Positions 39,892 through 52,100 of a stretch of DNA of 64,000 nt are shown piece after piece. Source of the DNA: Portulaca oleracea (Eukaryota > Streptophyta > Magnoliopsida > Caryophyllales > Portulacaceae); the NCBI GenBank assembly GCA_029582165.1, contig CM055874.1:33665383-33729382 (forward strand), in the 5' to 3' direction. How positions within the stretch are numbered: position 1 is the stretch's first letter; every line of letters begins with the position of its first letter. The notes under the pieces were generated by a model. It did no database searches, was not told the DNA's origin, and saw nothing but the letters and a program-made list of their open reading frames with translations. Position numbers and translations under genes: made by a program.

Positions 39892-42810
39892 TCACAACTT
39901 CTCTACAGGAAAGCCAATAACAGGCTTTACTTGTTTAGCCATTGAACGCAGCTCCTCAACCTCTTCTTTGGTAAGTCTCCAACCAAGTGCCCCTGCAAAC
40001 TCAGCTGCCTGCTCCCCGTTCTTAGCTCCTGGTATTGGCACCACATTCTCCTGTGCTATTAGCCAGTTCAGAGCCACCTGAAACGTAAACATTTTTCTAA
40101 GGGATTTCAGCATAGATAGACGAAAGAAGCAAGTTTATATGACTAACAACACCATGTACCTGGGTGGATGTCTTCTCGTACTTCTGCCCAATCTCCTTGA
40201 TTCTGTTCACCAGCGGCTGTAGCTGCATTTTACCATTTAAAAAAAGAAAAAGAATCAAACTTCCTTTGTAATGAATGTCGCTCTGGCAGTCAATTTCAAG
40301 GTGTGCAGGGATGATTTAAGCACCCGACATACCTGTCTCAAGAATTCTGGAGTATATATACGACCTCGAGGACCTGAAGGTGGATTGTCAGGTGTGTACT
40401 TCCCGGTCAGGGCTCCTACATAAACATTTCACCACAATAGATTCAATCTCCTCAAAAGCATGCAACATATCCGTAATTCAATAATTTGAATTAATTACCT
40501 TGAGCAATAGGGGAATAAGCGATGAGAGTAACCCCAAGCTCATCACATGCAGCCTTGACACCATTTTCCTCGGGAGCCCGATATATGAGGCTGTAGTTCA
40601 CTTGGTTCGAAGCCAGTGGGATGCCTCTTTTGTTCAGCTGCTGGTATGCGTCACGCAACCGTTTTTCTGCAAAATTCGGATTTAGTCTTCAGGCTTTTAG
40701 GTCAAACATAATGAAGGACTTTTGGTAGAGGCACTCAGAATCACTTTTCATACTACTAGCATCTTTACTTCGCCTATCTTAAAATATACTAACAAAATAC
40801 ACATGACAATTTTATGAAGAATATCAAGAGATATCTGATTTCATAATATTCTTATTTCCTAAGTATTGTTAGCTATCTTTAATTACTATCCTCCTGCATC
40901 ACTTGGACATTTAAATTGAGCTCAAAATCAACAACATTGTTTGAAACTAGCCAAAGTCAGACACTTGACCGCATGTTCCCTGGGCTCTTCATTCAACCTC
41001 ATGGCATAGCTCCCTGCTCACACTCACGTGCGAAATGAATCCTTGAGCTTCCATTTAAGACTAAGAAAATGCATAAGATTTTCGGGAAATTGCTCTCATG
41101 GTTTACTTCTACTGAAGTCTCAACTTTAACAAGGACATCATGTGGCACGCTCAGGTGCAAGTAAGGCAACATAATGGATCTATACAAAAGCCAAGAACTA
41201 TGACCAGATTTTCAGTTCATCTTCAATTACCACCACACACAAAACCTAAATCAGATATCACAAGCATAGCAGTCCATACACATACCATTATAGTTGGAAA
41301 CCCCAACAGCCTTAACAAGGCCCTGTTCAACCGCATCACCAAGACCATCAATATACCCTGAACATGTACCGTACTGATGAAGTCAGTTAGCTTGCACAAA
41401 AGCTCATAGATGAAAGGACCAAATCCATTTGGTTGATTGACTTTTACCTTCATTTCCCCATATTCCAGGCCTGGGAACAACAGACATAATGATTAGCTAC
41501 ATCACGAAGGAATTAATGGCAAATATGTCAGCCAAGTTCCATAGGATATGCATACCAGTGAAGTTGATAGAGATCGACTGATGAAAGGCCTAAGCGATAA
41601 AGTGAATCCTTGAGGGCGCTGACCACACTTTGGCGACCTAGCCTCCATGGCAAAGCTGCATACTTGGTTGCTACCACAACATCTGCATTTGGATCCTTCT
41701 GTTTTCTTTCTTTAATAAACCTGTGAAAATATCCAGACTCATCATCATTAAAATCAACTTTACCAATTGAAGAAGGAATTGTTATTTGGAGGTTTGGCAT
41801 GGGTGCAATCCTCAAACATTGAACTAGCTGACATCAACCAAGATTATTCTTGCTTTGTTGGGCTACTGTTGCTAGTGACCCACCAAGCTTTTCCCTTGAT
41901 TAATAAGTCACGCCCTTTTCCTTGAATAATGTTTTCAGTAATTGCCAACAAGAGGAAAAAGGGTAGGTGCAGGAGGGGGTTAAGAAAGCAAAAATGTCAA
42001 AATGTCAGAGCAACACAAGCCCAAAGTAGAGCAAATCCAAATTAATCCAACAAATAGAATATTTGTGATGATAGGGTTTGTTAGGAATGGTTGATTGAAT
42101 ATGGTCAACTTGAATCATGTTTAAAAGAGTTTAGGCTTGTGATGAGCAAAATGGCAGAATGAAAAGTGCATCAACAAAGATTGCAGTACAACCTCCCCAG
42201 AAGAGTTTCAGAATTGATAGCACCAAATGAGAACTGCACAGAGGAAGATGGTTTTACATGTCAAAAGGTTTTAACGTTGTTAATGAGTGGAACGGAACAA
42301 AGACAGAAAAGATTCAAATATGTAATCTGACCCTTGAGCCATAGACCTCGGCTGTATCAAAGAAGTTGATCCCAGAATCAAGGCTAGTGTCAAATGCTGC
42401 CTTGGCTGCTTTCAACCTCCTGTCTGGCATATTACAACAAAAGCAACACAATTTGGGTTACCTAGTTTTGCTCAATAGAAAGAAGAGGGTTGAGAAAAGC
42501 AAGATAGATAGTTGATAAATGAATTACCATCCCATTGAAAATCATTCCAGTAGCTGGTATCACCCCAAGACCAAGCACCAATGCCAACCCTGGTGACCTC
42601 CACATCAGAAGCTCCCAACTTAACCTTCCCCTCGCTTGTAGACTGTTGTTCCACAGTAGTAGAAGAAGCAGCATAAGCTTCTAAAGATGCCACAGGTTTA
42701 ACCACAAATCTTTCAAGACGCTGCTGTTGATTGATTCTTTTACCCCTACCCGCCCCACTCTGGTACTGATACAGGCAACAACACCCACCCCCGTTTAATT
42801 GCAAGGCCAT
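39892..42810 (-). CDS. Aldo/keto reductase, predicted chloroplast (At1g06690-like), 10 exons
   Basis: Exons by reading phase: 42810-42528, 42423-42332, 42233-42193, 41720-41556, 41470-41448, 41357-41286, 40666-40499, 40415-40333, 40222-40160 and 40077-39892. All have GT-AG borders and sum to 392 codons (391 aa) with no break. The start MALQLNGG is preferred over an upstream in-frame ATG at 42828 because relatives begin MAL. Residues 1-60 are basic and Ser-rich, a likely plastid transit peptide. The AKR tetrad is complete: D117 and Y122 (FFDTAEVYG), K158 ([11 protein letters not shown]) and H193 (LYQLHW). The cofactor-binding C-terminus has [20 protein letters not shown]. The family reduces carbonyls with NADPH, and the Arabidopsis relative has been found in plastoglobules. 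Substrate unknown. Two microexons (41 and 23 bp) are notable. Confidence 0.93.
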
Positions 42811-43798
42811 TTTGTCAACCTCTGTCAATTGTACCCTTTGCCCAGTTGCTGTTGTAAACCCAGAATTGAAAATTGACTTTGTCTGGCTTAAGAATAAGGA
42901 GAGGGAGAGGAAGGTGGGTGGTCATGGGAATGACATGTAGGTTTGGTAGGCCCAGTAGAAAATATTACAAAGTCTTGTGGGAATTAGCAAATTAACGAGT
43001 TTGTTCTACGACCTGTAAGAAGCAGGAGGTGCATTGTGGATGAATCAACGGAATCCTGGCGCCAACTTCGGTCCCAACCCTTTCCGTGGCTAATACAACA
43101 CTATCGTCATCAATCTACTTTAAATTATCTTCCCTCTTTGATTAGCGGCTGTAATTCATACCTGCGTTTTTTTTTCTCAAATGATTTTGGGTGACCATTT
43201 GGTATTAGACAGTTTTTTTAGAAAATAATATTGAACGAAAATGATAAACATCTTGACACAAGATGGCTTTTAACTATCTTGCATTTCTTCAAAATCACTA
43301 ATAGAGTAAAATGTAAGTGTATTTAAATCATTCTAAAGGTATGTTTCATCATTTTCAAGGTTACTACAACTTATAAACAAGTTAAAAATAATTATTTATT
43401 TATATTTATTTCGTAAATATAAAACTATGTATAAAATGTGGATTTTCTACTATGATTGATAAAATTAGGCTATTATTATATTTTTTCACCTACCTAATAA
43501 GTTTTATATTATTATAATTGATAAATATATATAATTATTAAAGAAAATATTAATAAAAGTTACAAAAATGCAAAATATGAATAACTCAAGATGGTTAAGA
43601 ACCCTCTTGAGTCAAGATGGTTATCATGGTCCTTCATCAATTTTCCGGTACATTTTACAGGTTTAAGATTTTATATTTAGGTTAGTTTTTATTGGATACT
43701 AATAAAATCTAATATATACTTTATTATTTCATGTACTTTTAAAATAAAAAAGATCCTATTTAATTAAACATTCCGTGAATTGCACGAGTTAAGACTAT
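42811..43798. other. Upstream region of the reductase gene
   Basis: Should hold the promoter of the minus-strand reductase gene. I could not single out a TATA box with confidence. AT-rich from about 43180. ATAAACATCTTGACACAA at about 43244 recurs inverted at about 44103-44121, perhaps the ends of an old element into which the Stowaway copy landed. Confidence 0.4.
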
Positions 43799-43800
43799 TA

Positions 43801-44033
43801 CTCCCTCCGTTCTTTTTTATTTGTCATTAACGGTTTTCAATGTCAATTTTTAATCAATAATTTCTAATATAAAATATGTATAAAAAATAATATTATACTT
43901 TTTTAATAGTATTTTTCATTACAAATCTAATAATATCAATTTTGTATGATGAATAATTATACAAATTAAGATATTAACGGTCAAAATTTTTAACACAATT
44001 TCCTAGGCGACAGATAAATAAAAACGGAGGTAG
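43801..44033. mobile_element. Stowaway-type MITE
   Basis: Begins CTCCCTCCGTTCTTTTTTAT and ends AAAAACGGAGGTAG, with TA at 43799-43800 and 44034-44035. Confidence 0.9.
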
Positions 44034-44040
44034 TAATATT

Positions 44041-44054
44041 AATAATAATGATGA

Positions 44055-44090
<36 letters not shown>

Positions 44091-44100
44091 TGAGAATAAT
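44041..44100. repeat. (AAT)n microsatellite
   Basis: About fifteen AAT units interrupted by GATGAG variants just outside the Stowaway element. Confidence 0.9.
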
Positions 44101-44109
44101 TTCCTTGTG

Positions 44110-44810
44110 TCAAGATGTTTATCTGATGAATATTAAGTAATATTATGATAATCAATGTTGTATAGACCTGTAGTTTTTGTAAAGATTTTGGTTAAATAGA
44201 AACAAACATTAAGTTATGTCTCAGTAGATTAGGAATGTCATAATATTTTAGTTAAAAATATTAAATACAATACAAATGCTAAACAAATGCTAAAAGCTCT
44301 CGCGGTTGTTTAAAAAAAGCACTAAGTGGCCCAAATGGGTATACTAAACAGTATATATTAAATAATAAAAAATTAATTATAAGATGAATATACATGCAAA
44401 TAACAAAGATAAAGAGCATAAATAATATTATCAAATATATGTCTAAATTATGCATAAATAGGCATGGCTACATGGGTTAACATATAAATGTACATACGAT
44501 TACAAATATAAAGAGCATAAATAATATTATCAAATAGAGATATGACACACCAATGAAAAATTTATAAAAACTAAGTAATGCTAAATTTGGTGGCATCAAT
44601 GATAAATCATGCTTTACTTCATACACATATAATTTAAATTTATCATTTACTCGGTTCGATGCACTTTGTACTGATAAGATAGGCATTTTAATCAAAAAAG
44701 GAAATTTTAAATCATAAATATATGTCTAAGTTTTAAATTTAGAAATTCTAAACACAAATTATGTTTTCAAATGAAAAGATACGCAATCAAAACACATGGA
44801 ACTATCAATT
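44110..44810. other. AT-rich intergenic DNA
   Basis: No gene seen. A block containing AAAGAGCATAAATAATATTATC is repeated directly at about 44411 and 44510. Confidence 0.4.
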
Positions 44811-44814
44811 CGAA

Positions 44815-45556
44815 TTGGAAATATACATAAAATTGATTATCTTCTATTTTATAGGATTAGCATATAATAATAATAGTTATATAGTGTTCCAAACATATTG
44901 AAATACTGTGTGGAAGGAGTATCAACTCTCAATTGACGCCCAATGCGAATTTTTTTCCGTCAAATTAGTAAAATAAATAGATATCTACTGATACTAAAAA
45001 GAAGGGAAATATGGAACTGATGCAAAAACATTAAAGAGGTAGCTAGGTGGTTTGCAGTAATAAGGAATTAGGGGCAGTGGCGTGGATATGGTGGTGAGAG
45101 AAAGTAGGTGAGTGCATAGTCATGCCTTCAATATCTAGTCTCTGTTGATGATAGGTCTCGATTGAGGCAGACCCTTCAATTACGTCCTTCATTGGGGATT
45201 TGTAATACTGCTTAAGCCTTAGCTACTTAAGACGGACTCACCAGAAAGCCTCAGTGCCCCTCTCGGTACAGCCTCTGCTACTCCGACTAGGCAATACTGA
45301 TTAGGATCAATAGCCAAATAATTTAAGGAGTTTCTGATGGGGAGAGTGGCTGAGAAGCCATGAATGCTTTGTGAGAGGGGTAGCTGTGTTTTTTAGAAAA
45401 AGAAAACGGGGGATTTGGGCAGTAGAGTGGGACTAGAAAACTGTAATTTGAGACTCTTTCCACACAGTATTTCAATATGTTTGAAATTTTATATAACTAT
45501 TATACGCTAATCCTATAAGATAGAAGATAATCAATTTGATGTATATTTCCAATTCC
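44815..45556. mobile_element. Candidate inverted-repeat element, arms of about 115 bp
   Basis: The left arm 44815-44935 (GAATTGGAAATATACAT, GATTATCTTCTATTTTATAG, AAATACTGTGTGGAA) is matched in inverse at 45447-45556. The interior of about 510 bp has no frame of interest. The target duplication was not determined, so mobility is inferred from the arms only. Confidence 0.6.
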
Positions 45557-45915
45557 ATAATTATAAAGATAATAAAAATATTTATTAGGTAATGATAAGA
45601 TTTGTTTAGATTTACTAGATAATAAGTATATTTTATTGAAAATATATAATCTTTTATTATATATAAATAAGATTTACAAAATATGAAGTGATAAAATTCT
45701 ATTTTAACCATCGCCTCAGGGGGACGATTAGCAAAACCGTTTTTCTTTTAAGGTAAAGGAAAGGGAAGGAAAGGAAAGGAAGTGAAATTATCAAAACTTA
45801 TTTTTCTAAAAAGTCAATTTTCAAGAAAAATCATTTTCTTGAAAACTGAGAAATGTACCAAATACAAATAGAGCCGATAAAAGAAAGCAGTTGAAATTGG
45901 AGAGGAAGAAAAATA

Positions 45916-48900
45916 ATGAATTTGGAGCCCCAAGAAAGGCGGGAAAGAGAGAGTGGTACTGGCATGGCGGACTTGTGGGAGATCGGCGATGGCGAAGAAA
46001 ACGCAGAGTTTCTGTCACAACTTGAAGCAGCCGAAGCGGAAGCCCTCTCACTCTTCTCCACCCCCAACCCCAAGCGGCGCCGAGTCTCAACCTCAACTTC
46101 ATCCTCATCGGAGAAACAAGTTGAAGAGGAAGAAGGCCCTTACATGGCCGCACTTAGGGGAAGCAAGAGCCTCGCATGGCAGAAGCAGATGACTAAACCT
46201 AACCCTACCAACAACACCTACGACCTTGACAACCAACAGCATCGCGACTCCTGTTACAAGTGCGGCAAACAAGGCCATTGGGCCAAGGACTGCTCTCAGC
46301 CTCAGCCCTCCCAAACCAAGCCTTGTCCTTGTGGTTTGGGTTCTTGCTTGCTTCTTACTGCTAATACTGATCGTAATCGAGGTCGCAAGTTCTTCCGATG
46401 TCCTCTTCGCCAGGTTTCCATTTCACATTTCTCTCTTCTTGGTCCCAACAGTTTGTGTTTGTGATTCTCGCTGTTCATTACGCAATGTTATGCTGGAATT
46501 GAATTCGATATGGATGGATCATCGATTGCGTTTAAGATGTGCATGTGTTGTGATGCCATTTGATGCATGTCTAAACCAACCTATGCTACTTAATTTGGCT
46601 TAGCTATTCAATTGTTAAGCTAATGTCCAGGTCACAGAGTTAGGTTCCACAATTTAGTGATAATTTGTCTGTTCTTAGTAGAGAATGAAAGATCATTTGT
46701 TCATGTCTAGGTGAATGCAAAGCTCCATCTAACGCTACTTTTCAAAAATGAGATGTTGGAGTGAAATATTAGTTTTTTTACTGTGCTCAACACTAGAAAG
46801 AGTATCCAATTGCTGAAGTTCTTGATATGGTACCCAAATTTCCATCAGATTTTCTTTTTGATAAACCAAAGCCTGAACATATTATATGTTTGTACAGATT
46901 AAAATTCTCAAAATATACCTTTAGGTGGGCTTAATCATAGGCTTTGCCAAAGGAGATGGGAGAAGAGGAAATAGATTATATCAAATTAAAGGGGATGTAG
47001 AAGCAATAATTCTTGAGGATAGTATAATTCTGATTCAAGATGTTGGCTGAGGCTGCAAATGAAGATATAACAATTATGTAAATTCAAGATCTTCTTTTCT
47101 TTTCTTCTTCATTCTGACCCCTTACATATCTCCTCACACATTTACACTGCTTTGCCATTAAAATTTGGCCTTTGTGTCAACTTTTCCTCCTAAAGCACCT
47201 TGCAGTGAGTATTACAGAATCCCATTAAAGTTGCTAATTGTTCTACTTGAAGTTACAAGTGAGTTATTTTACATTGTTCTTTGTCTTTATTCATCAAATT
47301 GAATCTGTGGTCATTTTGACAGTTCACTTTTTGCATTTCTTGCAGGAAAATGGTGGTTGTGGATTTTTCGAGTGGTGTGATGAATCTTCTGGACATGGAG
47401 CTTTTGAAGGTACGGAAATTTTCCGTTTCCCATCTGTTACACTGGCTTTACATGGAATAATTGTATTCGTTTTTTTTCTTAAAAAAAAATTAATGTTATC
47501 AGCAGGTAACACTGGGAAGAACGGAGCTCAACATCAGTTTTATCAGAATCCTATTTACCAGGTACTTCATAATTACCCATTTACTCATGTTTAATCTATC
47601 TTGTATCTACAGTGTTAATCATGTAGGTAGTTGTCTATATTCTTGTGTCGTTTGCTTCTGGGGCCTTCATGTTTTGAAACAGTAAATTTATCAGCAAGTA
47701 ACACAGCTTAGGAGAGAATGGTTTTAGCAGTTGTTAGTTCTGCAACTGCATCTGGGACACCTAAGATGTACAAACCCTGTCTGATTAGTGATTGATACTT
47801 TGATTCAATACCTGGTGCTTAATCTTGCAGGTTTTGTTTTAGGTGACTTAATTGCAAAGAGAATTTTCATTTGAAACATTATGACCATCATGTGCCTAAC
47901 AATAAATGTTAAATTTACTCAAATACCACCAGGAACAAGTTCTGGACTAGTTGACAACGCTAAGACCTTTAAATTTATGTATGGCTGAGATACCATATTA
48001 ATATAATAGAGTTCAGTTCCTTTTCAAACCATTTTTACACCGTAATCATTAATAAAGCTTGGACACTGATATTGCTTAAGGAGTCAATCCTGTAGAAGTT
48101 AGCCCTTGACTATTGTATGTGGTGAGTCTAATGACATTGGCATACTAGACAATTAGGCATGGTTATTCATAACCTAAGGATTTGTGGATAAATGTATTTA
48201 TGTGTGTGGCTTGTCATTTCATAATACGTAATCTCTTCTTGTTTGAGATGTATGGAATGATCGGATAAGTTGTTCACATATGTTGAAATGAAGGATGAGT
48301 AGAAGGTGAAAGTCTGGTCCTAGTTCCACGTGGAGGCTGTTTGGCCAGGTTCTTAAGGTGTTTTTGGACTCAAAAGACACCAACTAGGCCAAACACCCTA
48401 AAATAAGAAATTCCTAATTGTTGCTTCCACTTTTGGCTTTTGGAAAGGCGACTCATTGTGGCATTTTATGAGGTGCTTCCGCTTTGTTTTTCTATTTCTG
48501 AGTACATTTGTCATACATATATTACAATCGATATATTTTGTGTAGTGGCACATTCTTGGCTTGGTGTATCCTATTAAAATTTGAAACATGACTGAACCCA
48601 AAATCTAGATTATTATGGTATGCAAGCCATTCTCAAATGATTAGTCTGAAAACAATCTTAAAGCAATTTCAGCGATTCAGATAACATTATTTGACAACTC
48701 ATACCAACTTTTATCGCAAAATTGCAAGAACCATGTAGGTACTTTTATACATGAGACACTTTTTCTTTTTTAAATAAGGAAAAGAGTAATACTATATATG
48801 CATAAAAGAACGAATGCATGGTTAGCATCTTACAAACTTCATGTGCAGCAAGAAAATAAGCTATTCTCAAAATCAGCCGTATCATAAGGGAAGAGCTAAG

Positions 48901-51000
48901 CTCCTCGCTGTCCCAAACATAAAGCCGTCTTGATGAAATGTCTTTTCACACTATGAAAATGGCATCCCTGGGTCACTCTTAACCAATTTTGCCATCTAGA
49001 CATGAAGAAGTTCATGACCGTGATGGTGGCTGCATGATCACTTCTTTGGCACCATTTTGTAGTTTTTGAAGAATGATTCAAAAGGACTTAAAGTAGGGCA
49101 TTATAGTTGAGCATTATACTTCAGCACAGTCTTGACTGTCATGAAAAACTCTTAGTATTGTTATCAATTAGGTGGTGGAATAGTCATCATTTGACATCTA
49201 CCCTGATAGTTCCTTGAACTTTTTAAAACTACATCGATACCTCTTATACATTTGAAAGGTCTCTGTTAATGGTAATTGAGATTTGAGAATACGTGACATG
49301 GCCCTGTTGAGATACTGGCTTGAAAAAGGCATCCAGAAAACCATTTATGCCTTGGCTTGGAACCTGTCTGCATGACCCTAGCCAGCCATTTTCCCTTTAC
49401 GTCCCCCAAGTTTGAAAACCTGACCCACACTGATCAGATAAGATCTAGGTTAAAGTGGACTGCTTTAGGAATGATATGTCGCCTGCTTTTGGGTGGAAGA
49501 AAAGTGTGCTTTATTTGGTTGAACCTCAGCATATGAACACTGAGTCTATCAGGGGAAGTTCATGTGCTACTTCTTTAGGATGAGGTGAGATGAAGGCAGA
49601 GATTTCAAGCTTAGTTCTTGTGTTTGGATTATTATTCAAAACTGCAAACTGCAAACATCTACGTAATTGATCTGTTTGGAAGAAGCTACTTTAGGGCCTG
49701 AGTTATGGCTTTCTTCCAACCCACATGACTGTATATCGTAACAAATGTGCCCATACCTTTCTCTATTTCTGAACTTAATGTCTTGGGGTTATCAAATTTA
49801 TGCAACCTGTAGTTCTACAATTACTGGTTAAGGATGCATCAATAAATGTTCAAAGAAATATTGAACCAGGTGGGGAATCTTCTTGGGTCAAAAGAGAGCT
49901 AGGATCTCATGTTGCAATGATCAAAATTGAAGTCTCAAGTGAATTAAAGAATATTGGATAGTCAATGATTTCTGATGTTCTGTAATATGAATTAAAATAA
50001 TCTGGCGCATCAAGTTGGTCATTCACGCACCCTGCTGTCAGGTGGCTAGTTTTGAACTTTTGACACTGTTGCTTACACTCAGGGATACAACTTGTCTATG
50101 GGCATGTGCATGGAACACTTTAGAAGTACCAGTATTTTAGTGTCAAATGAATCTTTAATGCCCTTGTTCTGTGGACTTGGCACAGGTACTTGATGTAGAA
50201 GGGCTTCAAATATCATAGCTTTGTGGTCTTAGAAACCCCATTGGGATATTGGCATCCCTGTCATTACTATTAACAGCTTAACACTGGCCACCACCATGTT
50301 CAGGATGGATTGATGTGGTTCCTCTACGCCTAGGACACTAGAATATCGAACCATGAACTAAGAAAGGCATGAGAAAAAGGCATATTGGGTATTGATTATG
50401 AGGCCCTGATTCTTGACTGGAGGGGATCAGTAAAGGGTCATGGGCTTGCTCGCCATCACTAGTCTGATCATAGTTGAGAGCAGGGGCACCATGTAGTAGT
50501 GTGATAATGGAGCATTCTTTTTGAGTGGCACTAATTTGACTCCTTTTGCAAAACTTTTCTGAGTGCTGTCACACATACTAGTACTTTATCTGCCTGCTAT
50601 CTATCATTTCAAATGTCCCCAATCTGAATTGATTGAACTATACTTTTCATTTCAGGGAACTTCCAATTTCACGAAATCAAGGAATGAATATTATGACAGA
50701 GGAGTTAATTCTGTGAACTCTGGGTATGGAGATTTTCAGAAATCGGAAATGACTGATAACAAAGGGTATGGCATGAAAACCAGTTCCTCGTGCTTCAAAT
50801 GTGGCAAGGAAGGCCACTGGGCAAGAGACTGTCCAGCAACACAATCATCCAATGCAACTCCCAGTTACAATGCTATGAAAGGGAATTCGTCATTTTCATC
50901 TTCATCTTCGTCTTCAAACACTTGTTACAAATGTGGCCAGGCTGGACATTGGGCTAAGGATTGCTCCCAAACTCTACCTAGGAAGCCCCAGAATTGGTGA
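45916..51000 (+). CDS. GRF/CCHC zinc-knuckle nucleic-acid-binding protein, 4 exons
   Basis: Exons 45916-46413, 47346-47409, 47506-47561 and 50656-51000 join in phase into 321 codons (320 aa). All introns are GT-AG, and the third is 3.1 kb. An alternative start, MADLWEIGDG at 45964, resembles the usual N-terminus of relatives and may be the true one. Order of domains: acidic N-terminus, basic KRRR patch at 53-56, CCHC knuckle 113-126 (CYKCGKQGHWAKDC), GRF-type zinc finger about 137-177 (CPCGLGSC...FFRCP...CGFFEWCD, split over exons 1 and 2), then CCHC knuckles 252-265 and 296-309 separated by a Ser-rich linker. Such domains bind single-stranded nucleic acids, and GRF fingers occur in topoisomerase III, APE2 and NEIL3. 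An Arabidopsis protein of the same layout exists, role unknown. Confidence 0.9.
47562..50655 (+). other. Large third intron of the zinc-knuckle gene
   Basis: 3.1 kb with GT-AG ends. I found no nested gene, and minus-strand frames here are short and without similarity. It contains a short inverted repeat TTTGGCCAGG / AGGCCAAACA (about 48338-48400). Confidence 0.6.
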
Positions 51001-52100
51001 AGTCTGCTTTGTTCAAATTTACCTCTCTTTACTGTTGTTTTGGTAGCATTTTCACAGCCACAGGGCCTCGACTTTCGTTGTTTCAAACTTTTGAACTTTC
51101 ATGTAAGTAGACTAATGGATGGCTTCTGTTTTTATATGTTGCTTGTCACTTCACATCATCAAATGATTAAGAACACATCTAGCTTTTTCAAAAAATAAAA
51201 AATTACAAGGGTAAGTTGGCCCACCCACTTCCAACAGAACCAGGTTGGGTTTGACGGCCGGTGGTATCATATAGTATATGATTAAGAATGTTCCTACAGG
51301 ATGTACAATATCAAAATAGGTCTGGAATGAGCTTCTAGAAGGAACAACAATTTCTATTAAGAATCTTGTGGCCACTGGGGATTCAAAGCCTGGGAGGATG
51401 AATAATCCTGCTACTCACATGTTACTTGAGCTAGGAGGTCACTCATCGATGACATTGTTGTTCTTTTTGCACCTTAAAATTTTTGAAAACGTCCAAATCA
51501 ATGTTTAGCGCAATTCTATAACAGTTATTAAGAAAAGCGCTACCATAATTGAGTATAACCATTTTGCTTTCAAAACATCAATTGCTGCTTGAGTATGATT
51601 CAAAAATAATCTGCTTAAGATGAGCATTGTCTTCACCTATTTTAAACTACTTACAAATGCTAAAGTCCAATCCAAGCGTGGATCAAACAACCTTATTTAT
51701 CCAGTTTATTTGGTTTGTACCTAATTTTATCGTAATGAAGCACATGAAATTGTACCTCTAATTTTTTTTTTAAAAAAAGAACCTATTTCAATTTCTGTTG
51801 ATCTGATTTCTTTTTCGAAACTCAACAATTTTTAAATGTAAAATTCTCTTAACCTAAAATAATAATTAAAAAAAAAACAGTTTCTTTTCCTGTTGCATCC
51901 AATTGGACAAAAAGATGAAAGAGGGATGAGTGTGAGAAGCTGAACTTCCCTGCTAATGACAGACTCACACGAAATCATGTGTAAGAGTTGAAAAATTGTT
52001 TCCAAGTTTGTAGCCTGAAATCAGATACAAGAGTCCCTAAAAATGAGAGGTTTGTTGTTGTGCATCAGTATTCCAGATTGAAATGTTGTATTACTGGGTT
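51001..52100. other. Convergent intergenic region
   Basis: 3' flanks of two convergent genes. It holds the polyadenylation regions of both, but I cannot assign specific signals with confidence. No further feature is seen. Confidence 0.45.

Noticed and set aside
46226..46603. Alternative frame of 125 residues over exon 1 of the zinc-knuckle gene
   Set aside because: It overlaps the well-supported exon in another frame and has no domain.
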